The notes under the pieces are model-generated. The model did no database searches, had not been told where the DNA came from, and saw only the letters and a list, made by a program, of their open reading frames with translations. DNA of 64,000 nucleotides, taken from Hyperoodon ampullatus. Its lineage: Eukaryota > Chordata > Mammalia > Artiodactyla > Ziphiidae. The stretch's first letter is position 1. Every line of letters begins with the position of its first letter. The position numbers were made by a program, and so were the translations under genes. Positions 47,674-59,398 of the stretch are shown piece by piece. The stretch is from the NCBI GenBank assembly GCA_949752795.1, contig OX457058.1:162195353-162259352 (forward strand), read 5' to 3'.

Positions 47674-48060
47674 TGTTATGGACTGAATGATGTTTTCGCA
47701 AAAATTCATATGTTGAAGTTCTAAATGCCAGTACCTCAGAATATAACTTTATTTGGAGATAGGGTCTTTAGAGAGATAATTAAGGTTAAATGAGGGCATT
47801 GAGGTAGGTCCTAATCCAACATGACTGGTGTCCTTATAAGAAGAGGATGCAGGCACACGTAGAGGAAAGCTCATGTGAAAGCAAAGAGGGGAGGCGGCCA
47901 TCTGTAAGCCAAGGACTCTGAGATTTCTCAGAGTTAAATCAACCCTGCTGACACCATGATCTTAGACTTGTAGTGTCCAGAACTGTGAGAAAATACACTT
48001 CTGTTGCTTAAGCCATCTAGTCTGTGATATTTTGTTGTGACAGCCGTAGTTGACTAATAT
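47674..48060 (+). mobile_element. MLT1 MaLR LTR, near full length
   Basis: Starts TGTTATGGACTGAATGATG, includes 'aaaaattcatatgttgaagt', 'tttggagatagggtctttag', 'ggtgtccttataagaagagg' and 'ctagtctgtgatattttgtt', and ends GACTAATA. Complete LTR structure, about 387 bp, solo, no internal region. Confidence 0.88.
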
Positions 48061-48599
48061 AAGTACCTTTATTGAACAGCGTTTGAACCATCAGCAACTT
48101 CAGAGAGTTAAATTATTTTGATGAGAAAAGAATATTAAAAATTAGCAATAAGCCTTTGCCCAGAAATAACAACTGTTAACACTTTAATGAATTTCCTTCT
48201 AGTCGTTTAACATTATATTTTAGTATTTTAGTTAGTAAATATTCTTAGTAAAAACATGATTAAGGCTGTAAATAATCCATCCATAAATGTATTTCATCAA
48301 GATCCCAGTATTGGATATTCAGGCCAAACCTTTTTATGTTTATTATGTCACCATTCTAGCTTTATCATATCATATAAATCCTTACCCAAGTCCTTTATGT
48401 ACTTAGAATAGAGTCCAATGCAGATATTTACTGAGAAAAATAAAATGAAGTAATGTTATGTAGGCAAACAGTTTTACTGCTGCTTTCTGAAAGACTTGTA
48501 CCAATTTCTGCTCACAGCAGCAGCTAAGGTAATATCTTACTTTACACTCCAGATGTTTTTTCAACTTCTCCATTTTCTCTTATAATGTATCTGATCTTT
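48061..48599. other. Unassigned AT-rich sequence
   Basis: Possibly old LINE-derived ('gttaacactttaatgaattt' block near 48175), but too diverged to assign. Confidence 0.35.
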
Positions 48600-49015
48600 G
48601 ATCATCCCATCCCAGAAATATTAAATGTTATAAATTTTCTTAAAATGCATAAGTGAAAACCAATATCTTACTTATAGTAAGATTAAATAATTTTACTTTA
48701 TTAGTTATTAAAATGATTTCCTCTGTGGATCATCATTTTTCTCTCTTCTGTCAATTTTCCAATTATGCTCTTAATACTTTCCCATATAAATATCCCTATA
48801 ATTTGGAAATGGTTCTAGTTTTGTCTTTTTTTCCAATAATGCTTCCTATTTCTAATTGTATTTTAGTGACTTTAGAACTTTTACAATAATATTGAAAAAT
48901 AGTGGTGGTACCAGTCAATCTCATTTTGTTCATTACTCTTTTATTAATGTCCCTATGACAATGTTTTATAAATTTCTGTTGATAAATCAGAAATTTAGTG
49001 GAAATTAGAAAGTTA
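48600..49015 (-). mobile_element. Old L1 ORF2 fragment
   Basis: The plus-strand order of 'tttttttccaataatgcttc', 'ctaattgtattttagtgact' and 'attgaaaaatagtggtggta' resembles the reversed ORF2 RT region of an old L1. Highly diverged. Confidence 0.45.
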
Positions 49016-49059
49016 GTAGATAGCAATCTAAACTTAGTAGTTCATAACTAGCCTTTATT

Positions 49060-49205
49060 CGTTTCTGAGATAAATTCAAGTTTGAGATAAATTTAAATTC
49101 AGTTGTAAAAAATAATACAAAAAGATCTCTCATATCCTTCACCACGTTTCTGCCAATGGTAACATCTTGTATAAAAACAGAATATCACAACCAAGAAATT
49201 GATAT
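49060..49205 (-). mobile_element. Old L1 3' UTR-like piece
   Basis: 'aaagatctctcatatccttc', 'tctgccaatggtaacatctt' and 'aatatcacaaccaagaaatt' match a block common in old L1 3' regions. It is not the continuation of 48600-49015. Confidence 0.45.
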
Positions 49206-49280
49206 TGATACTGATGTATCAGTATCAGTATCAATATCAGTCAAATAATGTTGGTGATTGTATCAGTATTAATCACCAAC
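49201..49280. repeat. Two adjacent inverted repeats
   Basis: First: gatattgatactgat (49201-49215) and atcagtatcaatatc (49224-49238), 15-bp perfect arms with an 8-base loop. Second: gttggtgatt (49250-49259) and aatcaccaac (49271-49280), 10-bp arms with an 11-base loop. Confidence 0.95.
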
Positions 49281-50769
49281 CTTATGTGATTAGCTAGAAA
49301 AAAAATATTATAGAACAGAATAAAAACTAACACAATTCATTCCATATAGCAAGGGCAAATCTTGTTTCTGAAAATTGGTTCAGTTACATGTGCATGCTTT
49401 ATCCATGATTAAGTTACTAGGATTCATTTCTCCATTAATAATGATGTTACTTATTAGCTAAATAGAAATATGTTGTATCATATTTAGGAATTACAGATAA
49501 ATAAGGATTAAATTAAAATTTAACAGATTTATAGATAGATATTTAGATATGATTAAGTGATTAGGTGTGTTAAATAAATCAAAGTTTTTAAAACAGCTGT
49601 CATCAAAAAGCCATTGATTATTAAATCACTGTCAACTACCACCAGGTTGTTTGTAGTCTACCATGGCAATCTGGTCTACTCATTTTTATCAGTGAATTTC
49701 ATGAAGATTTAAAAGGGGTGATATCATATTTCATCTAAATCATAACAGATAGGTGCCAAATTAATGAATGTAACAGTGACAATGTAACAGTGACAAATTA
49801 AAGTCTTAAATTTCATTTGGAAATTAACTAAATATGACCACAAATGGGACTGAAATAAGCTCATCCCCTCAAAAACACACACACAAAATAGCTGGGAAGG
49901 AGACTCATGGGTTTTATTTAACTAAAAGTTCCTTATTTCCAAATGAGTTTAATCTCCAGAGAAGAAACATGATCAGAGTTGTCTAAGGTCTAGAATTCAA
50001 ATAATCTAAGTAGCAGTTGTAGGGGACTTATTTGGTTTACTAGAATTTACTAGGATTTTATATTTAAAAGGGGGATTTGTGAATATAGACAAATTCTGGA
50101 AAGTAAATTTAGAAAGAGTGGGGGAAACTATGGGGAACTTTGACGAGAGAGTTCTTTGCTTGCCGACAATATAGACAGTCTCTGGTTGACTTAAGAAAAC
50201 AGGATAGATTGGAAAGATATCAGGAGGCATAAAAACAGAAATGAAGGTTGGAGACTTCGACTAAGCAAGAAGCTACATGCAAGGAAATCTGGGGGCCAGC
50301 GGCAGAAAACTGCAGAAACTATCTGATTAGCATACCAGCACTAGAGTGACTGTCAAACCCCCAATTATTTGTCTTATTATTCCATCCTGGTTTCGCTCTT
50401 CATGAGAAGTCCTGGAATGAAGAATCCTATGGTTACATGACGTTCCCTTCCCCTGGGCTGGGAGAGGAGTCATCTGGTGAAGCACGGCTGCTACAGCCCC
50501 TGGAACGGGAGTGAAGAACATTTAGCCTAAAGTTGCACCAAAACTGCAGGCAATGGGAGAGAAAAATTATTCTCTTTTAGAAACAGGCAATAAACATCAG
50601 GTTGTCAGAGAATCAACAAATATCGACCTCAGAATGAAGAAATGTGCTACATTTATGAATGTCCAAAAGTAGAAGGACCTTCCAAAATTGAACTCAATGG
50701 GTTATTCAGAATTCTGTCAAAGGCATTTAGTTAAATTGAACACAAAGTATACTGTGTGTAATTATATAT

Positions 50770-50810
<41 letters not shown>

Positions 50811-53075
50811 CTGGTGATAAGCCTTATAGACTATACATTATGGCTTCTTGCGGTGGGAGAGGTCCCAATGACTGAACGACTTCTGGGACTAATTCCAAAT
50901 CAAGCTTTTATGAGTAATAAAGGGCAGCAATTATGCATCTAATTTGCATAATAGTTATTTCATTTTCCCTTGACAACATATTGAAACATAATTTGTCATT
51001 TGAGGCTGAGAATATGTTTTCAGAATGGTGCTTTTTGAGGAGTTCAAAGACACTGCATAAAAGAGAAAGTAAGGAAGTACAGTAATTACTTTGGAAGCCG
51101 CTTAAAGGATTTTTTTGTGCTTGTGAATATCTAAACCTATGATTCCAAACACTGACTGTACAATCACATTGATATCTCCAACTCTTTAGAGGTTATTAAA
51201 AAAAAACTCTCAATTTATAAAAATAAAAATTTGCTTAAATAGCTACTGATCAGAATATCTAAGGTAAAGGTGTTACAGCTCTAAAGAAATCACTTAAAAT
51301 ATCCATATGATCTTTACTTTCTGTTTCCTAAAGTGGAAAGAAATCAATGTATTTATAATACAGGTTTTCAGAACATGTTTAGTGTTTTCCATGTAGTTTC
51401 AACTGCATCTGAATGCCAAACTTAAGGAAGAAGAGACCTCATCATTTTTCCTTTTTATGAGCTGGATGTTTGGGAATTTTGAAATGTGCCTTTTTGCATA
51501 CATAAAGCAAGGAGAAAATGGTATTTAGAGTAGATTACATTATACATAATACATATACACTATACATCTATAACCATGATTTAGTCAGAGAACTTATATT
51601 AATTGAGATGTATCATAAACAAATATGTGTATCTTCTTTCAATCCAGATATAAGATCAAAAACATGATCTATTATTTGTTTCTGACTTAATAAGGCTACT
51701 ATGTGGATTTTTTTTTTTTTTTTTGAAAATTAAAGCCAGTAATTCCACGTTGCATCACGGAACACTTTGTAATCAATTCTAAAATTCTAGCCCCAAGGCA
51801 CCTATAATAGATAGTCTTTAATACTACAGATGGCAAAATAGCCTGTGGAAACACGTCTGGTGGGCATTCTGTGAAAGCCGTTTCTGTCGAGATGAATCCA
51901 ATGTGACGTGATGGACAACTATAGCGTGGTGTATTTCTGTGAAAATTCCTCACATTTTATATTTCCTTTTTGCTCTCTTTGCTGATAATTTTGTAGTTTG
52001 AGTCGACAACATGTATCTTTCTAGCTCAAGGGGAACGGTCAAGGATAACCTGCGTTTATGATGAAATTTCGTTAGGATTCAAAGGGCTCAAATCAGCAGT
52101 AATTTGCCTAACAGAATCTAGACAGTTTCTAGTTAATCTAGTGAGACATTTTTCACAAAAAAATATTAGTTCCGAATAGATAAATACATCCTACTTTGGC
52201 TAATGCCTGTGCATAAAGCTCCTAACACTATTTGACAAATGCTGATTTGATGAATATTGGGGGCTATTAAGTCCATTTGATATTTGAAAAGCATAATGGT
52301 AATACTCCTGGTCTAAAGTCTAGATACTTCTCTTTAAAGGTATTCATTTAATTAATTCTTATGAACTCAAAACAAAATCACCACCATGGGATAAGCTAAT
52401 ATGCACAAGCTTGAAATATTTTAACTGGTCAAAGCTCAAGAATTTGGATTTTCTGTTTTGGATACCACAATTCTCTGGCTTCAATCACTATATATGATTA
52501 GAGGAACTGTGAGTGATTCATGTAAGAATCCAAGCTGCAGTCAGGAGCCACCCTGGATTCAAAATCGATTACTCGATTTCCACCTGTCCTCTAATTGAGA
52601 CGTAGAAGAAAGACACATGAGAATAAGCACTCAGTCTTGTTCATCTCTGAACTAGAGTTCCCAACACAATGTTTGGCTCACGACCCCTGTTCATGAGGAT
52701 AATGAATCCTAGAATTGAAATTACTCTAAATTAAAGACATGCATTTCAACTCCAAGGTATTCTCTCCTGAAAGAACAAATTCAGAGTAGCGTAGAAAACC
52801 TGAAGGTATTTCCTTGTGGCCATTATGTGCTTATAAATGGGAAATAGCTTAAAAACAGGGAATACGGCCAGACTTAAAAGTGCTTCTGATTCTGCCCAAA
52901 TAAACAGTCAGCAGGACCACACATGCTTTTCTTCCTTTATTTTAGGACTCAACTTTTGTGTCTGAAATCAAGTTAATTAGGTACAGTAAAATTTCATTAA
53001 GCCCATGAATGTTTATCCTAAAATAATAATTAAAAAAATTTCTTATCTTTTAGCCAAAGTGAAAGCTCAATACAA
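49281..53075. other. Unassigned, mostly AT-rich, no gene
   Basis: Nearly 3.8 kb with no transposon I recognise apart from the (TG)n at 50772 and a T run at about 51709-51724. Frames of up to 84 codons carry no motif. Confidence 0.4.
50772..50807. repeat. (GT)18 microsatellite
   Basis: Uninterrupted GT after ATATATAC. Probably polymorphic. Confidence 0.97.
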
Positions 53076-53086
53076 ATATTAGATCA

Positions 53087-53387
<301 letters not shown>

Positions 53388-53689
53388 TCATATAAACTTG
53401 GTTAAATTGTAGTACTTTTTAACTCTCTTTTTTTGAATTAACTTTTTCTTAAACCAGTAAAATACAGCATATTTCATAGAGACTAATATTATAGTTATGA
53501 TAGCTCTAAATTAAATTAAATTAAATAGTACTAAATTAAATAAATAATATTAGAATGCTTATTTTGTATATTTGGCACTAGAATTGTGACTATGGTCAGG
53601 TCACTGAAGTAAGTAGGTATACTGATATTATTCTTTCCCTTATCATGGAGCTTTCATGAGTTCTCAGAGAGATAACACCATAGGCACAA

Positions 53690-53900
53690 TTTTTTTTTTT
53701 TTTTAATCGTGGTGTGCGGGCCTCTCACTGTCGCAGCCTCTCCTGTTGCGGAGCAAAGGCTCCAGACGTGCAGGCTCAGTAGTTGTGGCTCACGGGCCCA
53801 GCTGCTCCACTGCATGTGGGATCTTCCCAGACTGGGGCACGAACCCGTATCTCCCGCATTGGCAGGAGGATTCTTAACCACTGTGCCACCAGGAAAGCCT
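53690..53900 (-). mobile_element. CHR SINE
   Basis: Reverse-oriented CHR copy, somewhat diverged ('ctcactgtcgcagcctctcc', 'caggctcagtagttgtggct'), with a T tail at 53690-53704. Likely TSD ggcacaa (53683-53689, 53901-53907). The core reads GTAGTTGTGGCT instead of GCGGCCATGGCT, so it is an older or different subfamily from its neighbour at 53087. Confidence 0.93.
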
Positions 53901-53907
53901 GGCACAA

Positions 53908-54283
53908 AATTTTGATGTAAAGTATAATTATTGTTATCTTTAATTATAGTGTTTTACAATATAATTGTTTTCCCTGAGTTAAAATCCAGAAAATTCACTG
54001 AGATTTCTTTGGCTTCTAGAGCAAATGTCACATATTGCTTCAGGGAACCAACCTATTTACCTAAATTTTCTACCCCACGAGCAATTCAGGAAAAATAGTC
54101 AATCCCCACATAATCTCTTTTCAACAATAAAACAATTATTGCTTTTTCAGGAGAAGCTTAAGTACAGAGAAGGGATTTACTTTATGAAAGTAAATGGAGT
54201 ATTTTAACCTGCAGATTTTCTTGCCTGACTTGGAGGAAATTGAGGGAAAATGAATGTTTCTGTTTATCTGAATAGTTAGAACT
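53908..54283. other. Unassigned AT-rich sequence
   Basis: No gene or repeat recognised. Confidence 0.45.
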
Positions 54284-54413
54284 GCGGTGGTTTTCAAAGC
54301 TGCCCAAACAGTCAGATCTCCTGGAGAACTCTGAATGTACAAGGCTGCCTGAGATCCATCCCAGATCTAAGGAGACAAATCTCTGATGACCAGCCAGGGT
54401 TGAGAAAGTCAGA
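54284..54413 (+). mobile_element. MER5B-like hAT element
   Basis: 'ggtggttttcaaagctg', 'cagatctcctggagaactct', 'gatccatcccagatctaa' and the end 'agggttgagaaagt' are in MER5 order. Diverged and incomplete. Confidence 0.5.
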
Positions 54414-56194
54414 ATCCTAAGGAAACAATCTGAGCACTGAATTATATTGATTATGGCTATCATGATGTCCATCCTTATTTTCATAGAATGCAAGTCCCCA
54501 AGCAACAATTTAACATAGGAAATTAATAATTATCATTTTAGAATGAATGTCCAAGAAGAAAACTACTTGCTTCAAGAGAAGGCCATTTTTATCTGCCTTC
54601 ATATGTTGAGTCTAGTAGAGTGGGGTAAGGATTAGTCTTATTAAATAATAGCTCAGAGGATTCAAATTGAGCCAAAGTGTGAAACTTCAGGAAGAAGGAC
54701 TCAGATATGACTCAGTGGAAGGGAGAACATCCTAATAAATTTTGGTTAGAATGGGCGGTGTTGAGAAGTGTCATATTCTCCATCACTGCAAGTGTTCAGA
54801 TGTGCTCTTGGATGGACTTTGTAAAAGAGGCTCAAGTTCACAATGTGGATATACTTTCTGATGCTCGAGATCCTTGCTAAGCCGTAGATTTTTGTACAGA
54901 TTCATTTCAAACTTGTTAGTTTTGTTTTTTTTTTTTTAGTTTTTTTCTTAATTTGTCCATTCTCTTTCTAAAATCCCACATGGCCATAGTTTAGGATGAG
55001 TTGTTCAGAGGTTGAATATTTTTAATGTTCATTGAGGAATTGAAGTCATAGAATGGAATCCTTGAATCCTTGAATCCTTGAATATTTCTTGCATTCTCTT
55101 CAACAAAACAGAATCATTTAAGTGGGAGTGGTACTAGGGTAAGGTGAATGAGATGAGGGATGCACTTGCCTTGGAGGAAAATTTAAGGCGCATCAAAAAC
55201 TCAGAAATCAAATAAGTAATATTTTAATGCAACATTTTTTTAAAATCGTGTAATACAAAAAAAATCCATGATGAAAATATTTCCATTTTCAGTAAAAACA
55301 AGATCCATGTTGCTGATTTTTCCTTTTACCTCAGATTCCTATAATGGCTCAGAACAGCAATGTTACTGATCCTTACCTTAATTGATGAGTTTTTGTCTCT
55401 CCTTAAATTTGCCACCCAAAGCCAGTGCTCTTTTGACTCATCTAGAGTGGAATCCAGGCAAAGAAGAGGTAAGCCAAGATGTAAGAATTTGACCTCTGTG
55501 TGTACGCATTTGTATATATATATGTGTGTATAACTGTGCACATGTCCTCACATGTATTCAAGAGATTCAAGCTAGTGACACTTTCTTCATGATTGAAGCC
55601 ACTTCCCTTTTGATCAAGAATGAGCTGAGCTTGCATAACACATAAAATATGACTTTGACTTTTTAAAATGCCATCTTTAAAGAGGATTCCATTATAGTCA
55701 CTTGGTTGGCTGTAAATTATGACCTGCCTATGGTAGGGCAGAAGGACACACAGGATTGCTTAGTGGTCAGCTGCAATCTGGCGATGCACTGAAAGGCAGT
55801 CAAGCAGCTGTGGAGTGAAGTCCCTTTGTATCAATTTTATAGTGAATGTTCTTGCATAGTGAAGGGATCTCAAAGTGTTACAACTTACTATTTGCCAAAT
55901 TTCACTTTGAAAAACAAGTTTCAGTGAAAAATGAAATTGCTGTTGTGTACCTAACAGTGGAAAACAAACCATCTATACATGTACTGTGATCACATTATGG
56001 GACCACACTTATAATACTTCCTTTTCCCCTTCTGACAATTGATGGTTTAGAGTCTTATATTTAATCTAAGGATTAGGAGTATGGTCTAGTAGGTAGAATT
56101 TCATAAGAACCGGAATTTCAAGACACTGAATTAAAAGGTACTTTTAACCCACACCAATAGGAGGAAGGAACATTTCAGGCAGTGTTTAAAAAGT
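54414..56194. other. Unassigned sequence with a short 8-bp tandem
   Basis: Contains 3.5 copies of gaatcctt at 55056-55083 and a T run at about 54930-54942. No gene supported. Confidence 0.45.
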
Positions 56195-56202
56195 GGCAAC
56201 TT

Positions 56203-56427
56203 AGGGCTTCCCTGGTGGCACAGTGGTTGAGAGTCCGCCTGCCGATGCAGGGGACATGGATTCATGCCCTGGTCCGGGAAGATCCCACATGACACAGGAT
56301 GGTTGGGCCTGTGAGCCATGGCCGCTGAGCCTGCGCGTCTGGAGCCTGTGCTCTGCAACGGGAGAGGCCACAACAGTGAGAGGCCCACGTACCGCAAAAA
56401 AAAAAAAAAAAAAAAAAAAAAGAAAAA
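56203..56427 (+). mobile_element. CHR SINE
   Basis: Young CHR copy, 'gggcttccctggtggcacag' to 'gtgagaggcccacgtaccgc', with a long A tail (about 56396-56427). TSD ggcaactt at 56195-56202 and 56428-56435. Confidence 0.96.
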
Positions 56428-56435
56428 GGCAACTT

Positions 56436-57109
56436 GTGTTTAATTTTCTTTCTGCATTGTTTTATTTATTTCTTCTCATCCTCACACACATTACTTTCCT
56501 CTCCTCTTACATCTGGAGAAGAACCACACATTCTTTATCTCTTCCTTTACCTGTGTCTTAGCTAGGCTAAGGTGGAGTCAGGTACCATCACCAAGGTCTT
56601 CTGTCTTTACGAGCCTCCACTCCCACCTCTGCAGAGGTAGACATGTCATCTACAAGACACTGAAAACTACAACTTCTATTTAATCCATGTGATATACCCT
56701 TTGCTAGGTTTCCAGATTCAGTTGACAGTAAGGGAAGAGAAATCTACTCCTTCATTTAGCAAAATTGTCATGAGTGTCTTGTATGTACCATATATTGTGT
56801 GGCACTGAGGGTGAATAAAACAGACTTTTCTGTATGTAACTCTATGAGTTTCTCTCTTGCACTGTGAGGGTGGGGAGGCCTTGGGTTTACACTCCATAGC
56901 AGGAGAGGGAAATGATACCCTCACAAAGTTTCCTTTCACCTGTTCTCACAGAATGGTGGATAGACTCCAAGGTGAATACAAACAGGAAACACATGCATTT
57001 TTTATGGTTTCATGAAAAAGAGAACACCACAAATTATTTTTTGAGAATGACTGTGGTTATAATCAAATGAGATAAAGACATAAATAGTAAAGGGGTTCTC
57101 TGTCTTTCA
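56436..57109. other. Unassigned, with a possible reversed L2 scrap
   Basis: 'gtgtcttgtatgtaccatat' followed by 'gtgtggcactgagggtgaat' at 56774-56815 looks like the reversed L2 3' end. No gene. Confidence 0.4.
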
Positions 57110-57260
57110 ATACCAACATTGAAACTAAGTAGCCATATGACATTAAGCAAATTGCTTCACTTCTATGCATCCCATGTATTTCATCCATCAAATGGGTGAC
57201 AGTCAAGAAAGTTGGATTAAATTATATCTGTGATTCTTTCCAGGTTTAGAATATTAAGTT
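57110..57260 (+). mobile_element. MIR-like SINE core
   Basis: 'ccatatgacattaagcaaat', 'tgcttcacttctatgcatcc' and 'atcaaatgggtgacagtcaa' recall the MIR core. Diverged and truncated. Confidence 0.5.
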
Positions 57261-57954
57261 TTAGAATGTTATCCCATTTTAGACTTATTGATTGCAGATG
57301 TTGGAAAGGAAAAGCACTAAACAGTTTTTGAAATAATTAATAGTCATTTGCTTCACAGTGGCACTCAAATGTTTGTAGAATGAATGATCATTTTAGAAGA
57401 ATCTAATTTCCCCCATTAATAAGATACTTTGTTTTGACCTTGATGCAGATGTCAAAGTAAGGCATCGAACCTCTCACTACCCTAGGATTGTATGTCACTG
57501 ATACACATTCTTTTGGCCCATAAATTGTGTTTCTGTTCAAGAGAGAAAACATTGGTACCCATTTTAATTTTGGCTTAACATATGAATATGTGTCTATAAA
57601 TAGCTAGCTGGAAATTCTAGGAATAAGTTACCTTATTTAACAAATCTATCCTTTGATCTTTTGTTTTTCTTTTTATTCGACTGCCAGGAGAATTTGACAA
57701 GATTTTCTTTGATCATCAGTCAGTTTGGCTATTTTTTAAAAGAACATTCATCTAAACCTTCATAGTACCCTTTTCTTTTTTATATATTTATATTTCTGAA
57801 CCTCTTGCCAGCAACTCTGTAGGGCATAAAAATTTCTTTTTAAAAAAATCAGATTCTTTTTGTAATAGTGGGTCTTGGGTACCTTCCAAAACCATCAAAC
57901 AGAAATCTTGGATGAACATTGATTCTCCTATTGAGATGCCATTGTTCTACTCCA
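57261..57954. other. Unassigned AT-rich sequence
   Basis: No gene or firm repeat. Confidence 0.45.
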
Positions 57955-58740
57955 TTACAGTTGTTGCCCTTAATTCCTGTCATTTACTCCCTAAACATCA
58001 CTATCAGGACTTGTTTAAAGTTGGCTATGTTAAAATAGGAATTCCAATCCTTCTGTGATATACTCAGTTACGTCTTTCCACTCCACTGCTACACCCTGGA
58101 CCAAGCATAATCTCCTCTTATCTGGACTGCTATGTTAGCAAGCTAGGCTTACTGCTTCTGTCTTTGTTTTCCACTAGTATATTCTCAGCACAGCAGCCAG
58201 AGTGATCCCAGTAAGTCCCAATAACCCTCAATGTTTTACAGGGTCTGTGCTTATGCTCCCACATGTTAATTCTCTAAATCAAGTTTCTAGTTCTTTGTCC
58301 TTATTTAATGCATTCTAATCCCACTGCCCTTTTTATTGTTCATCAGAACTGCTCTACATGTGCATACCTCTGAGCCTTCCTGCTTACTGCTCCCTCTGCC
58401 TGGAATGGCTTTCCTTCAGATCTAACTCTCTTACTTCCTCCAAGTCTTGATTGCTCAATACAATCTTCCCTGGATCTTTATTCCCTCCCTTTCCTCCACA
58501 TTGCCTTTTTTAACCATTTTGCTTAATTCTGTATCCTTACCGCTTACCCATATCTAATTCACTAATTAGATATCAATTTTACTAATTCATCTGGCTTAAT
58601 ACCTGTCTCCCTCTACTAGAATATAAGCTCCACGTGGGCAGATATTTTTGTTTCATTCACTGCTATATATCTCAGTTTCTTCAGCAAGATTTAGCACGTT
58701 GTAAGTGCTCAATTAATGTTTGTTGAATAAATTAATCTAA
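57955..58740 (+). mobile_element. L2 LINE, 3' third
   Basis: Best-preserved L2 of the window: 'cacagcagccagagtgatcc' (ORF2), 'ctccctctgcctggaatggc', 'tactagaatataagctccac', 'gtgggcagatatttttgttt' and the tail 'aatgtttgttgaataaat'. Frame destroyed. Runs up to about 200 bases before the next L1. Confidence 0.82.
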
Positions 58741-59398
58741 AAATATGTAAAACATGTTGAGAATTTGGGAAAATTATATGAAATAATAATATTTCAATAT
58801 TATTCTCTTTAATTGGTTATTATTTCAATAATCTTGAAGGCTAAAATTATGTCCTTTTATTTTTTGTATCCTCATACCTTACCATCCAAAACTGGATCTC
58901 AGTGAACAGAAATGATTCTCAGCCCTCAAACATTCTTTTTTTTTTTTTTTTTTTAGTTTCTGCTTTATAAAAAAGTGAATCAGTCATACATATACATCTG
59001 TTCCCACATCCCTTCCCTCGGCAACACCCTCCCTCCCACCCTCCACGTCCCACCCCTCCAGGCGGTCACAAAGCACCGAGCTGATCTCCCTGTGCTCTGC
59101 GGCTGCTTCCCACTATCTATCTACCTTAAGTTAAGTTTGGTAGTGTATATATGTCCGTGCCTCTCTTTCCCTTTGTCACAGCTTAACCTTCCCCCTCCCC
59201 ATATCCTCAAGTCCATTCTCAAGTAGGTCTGTGTCTTTATTCCCGTTTTACCCCTAGGTTCTTCATGACATTTTTTTTTTTAATTCCATATATATGTGTT
59301 AGCATACGGTATTTGTCTTTCTCTTTCTGACTTACTTCACTCTGTATGACAGACTCTAGGTCTATCCACCTCATTACAAATAGCTCAGTTTCGTTTCT

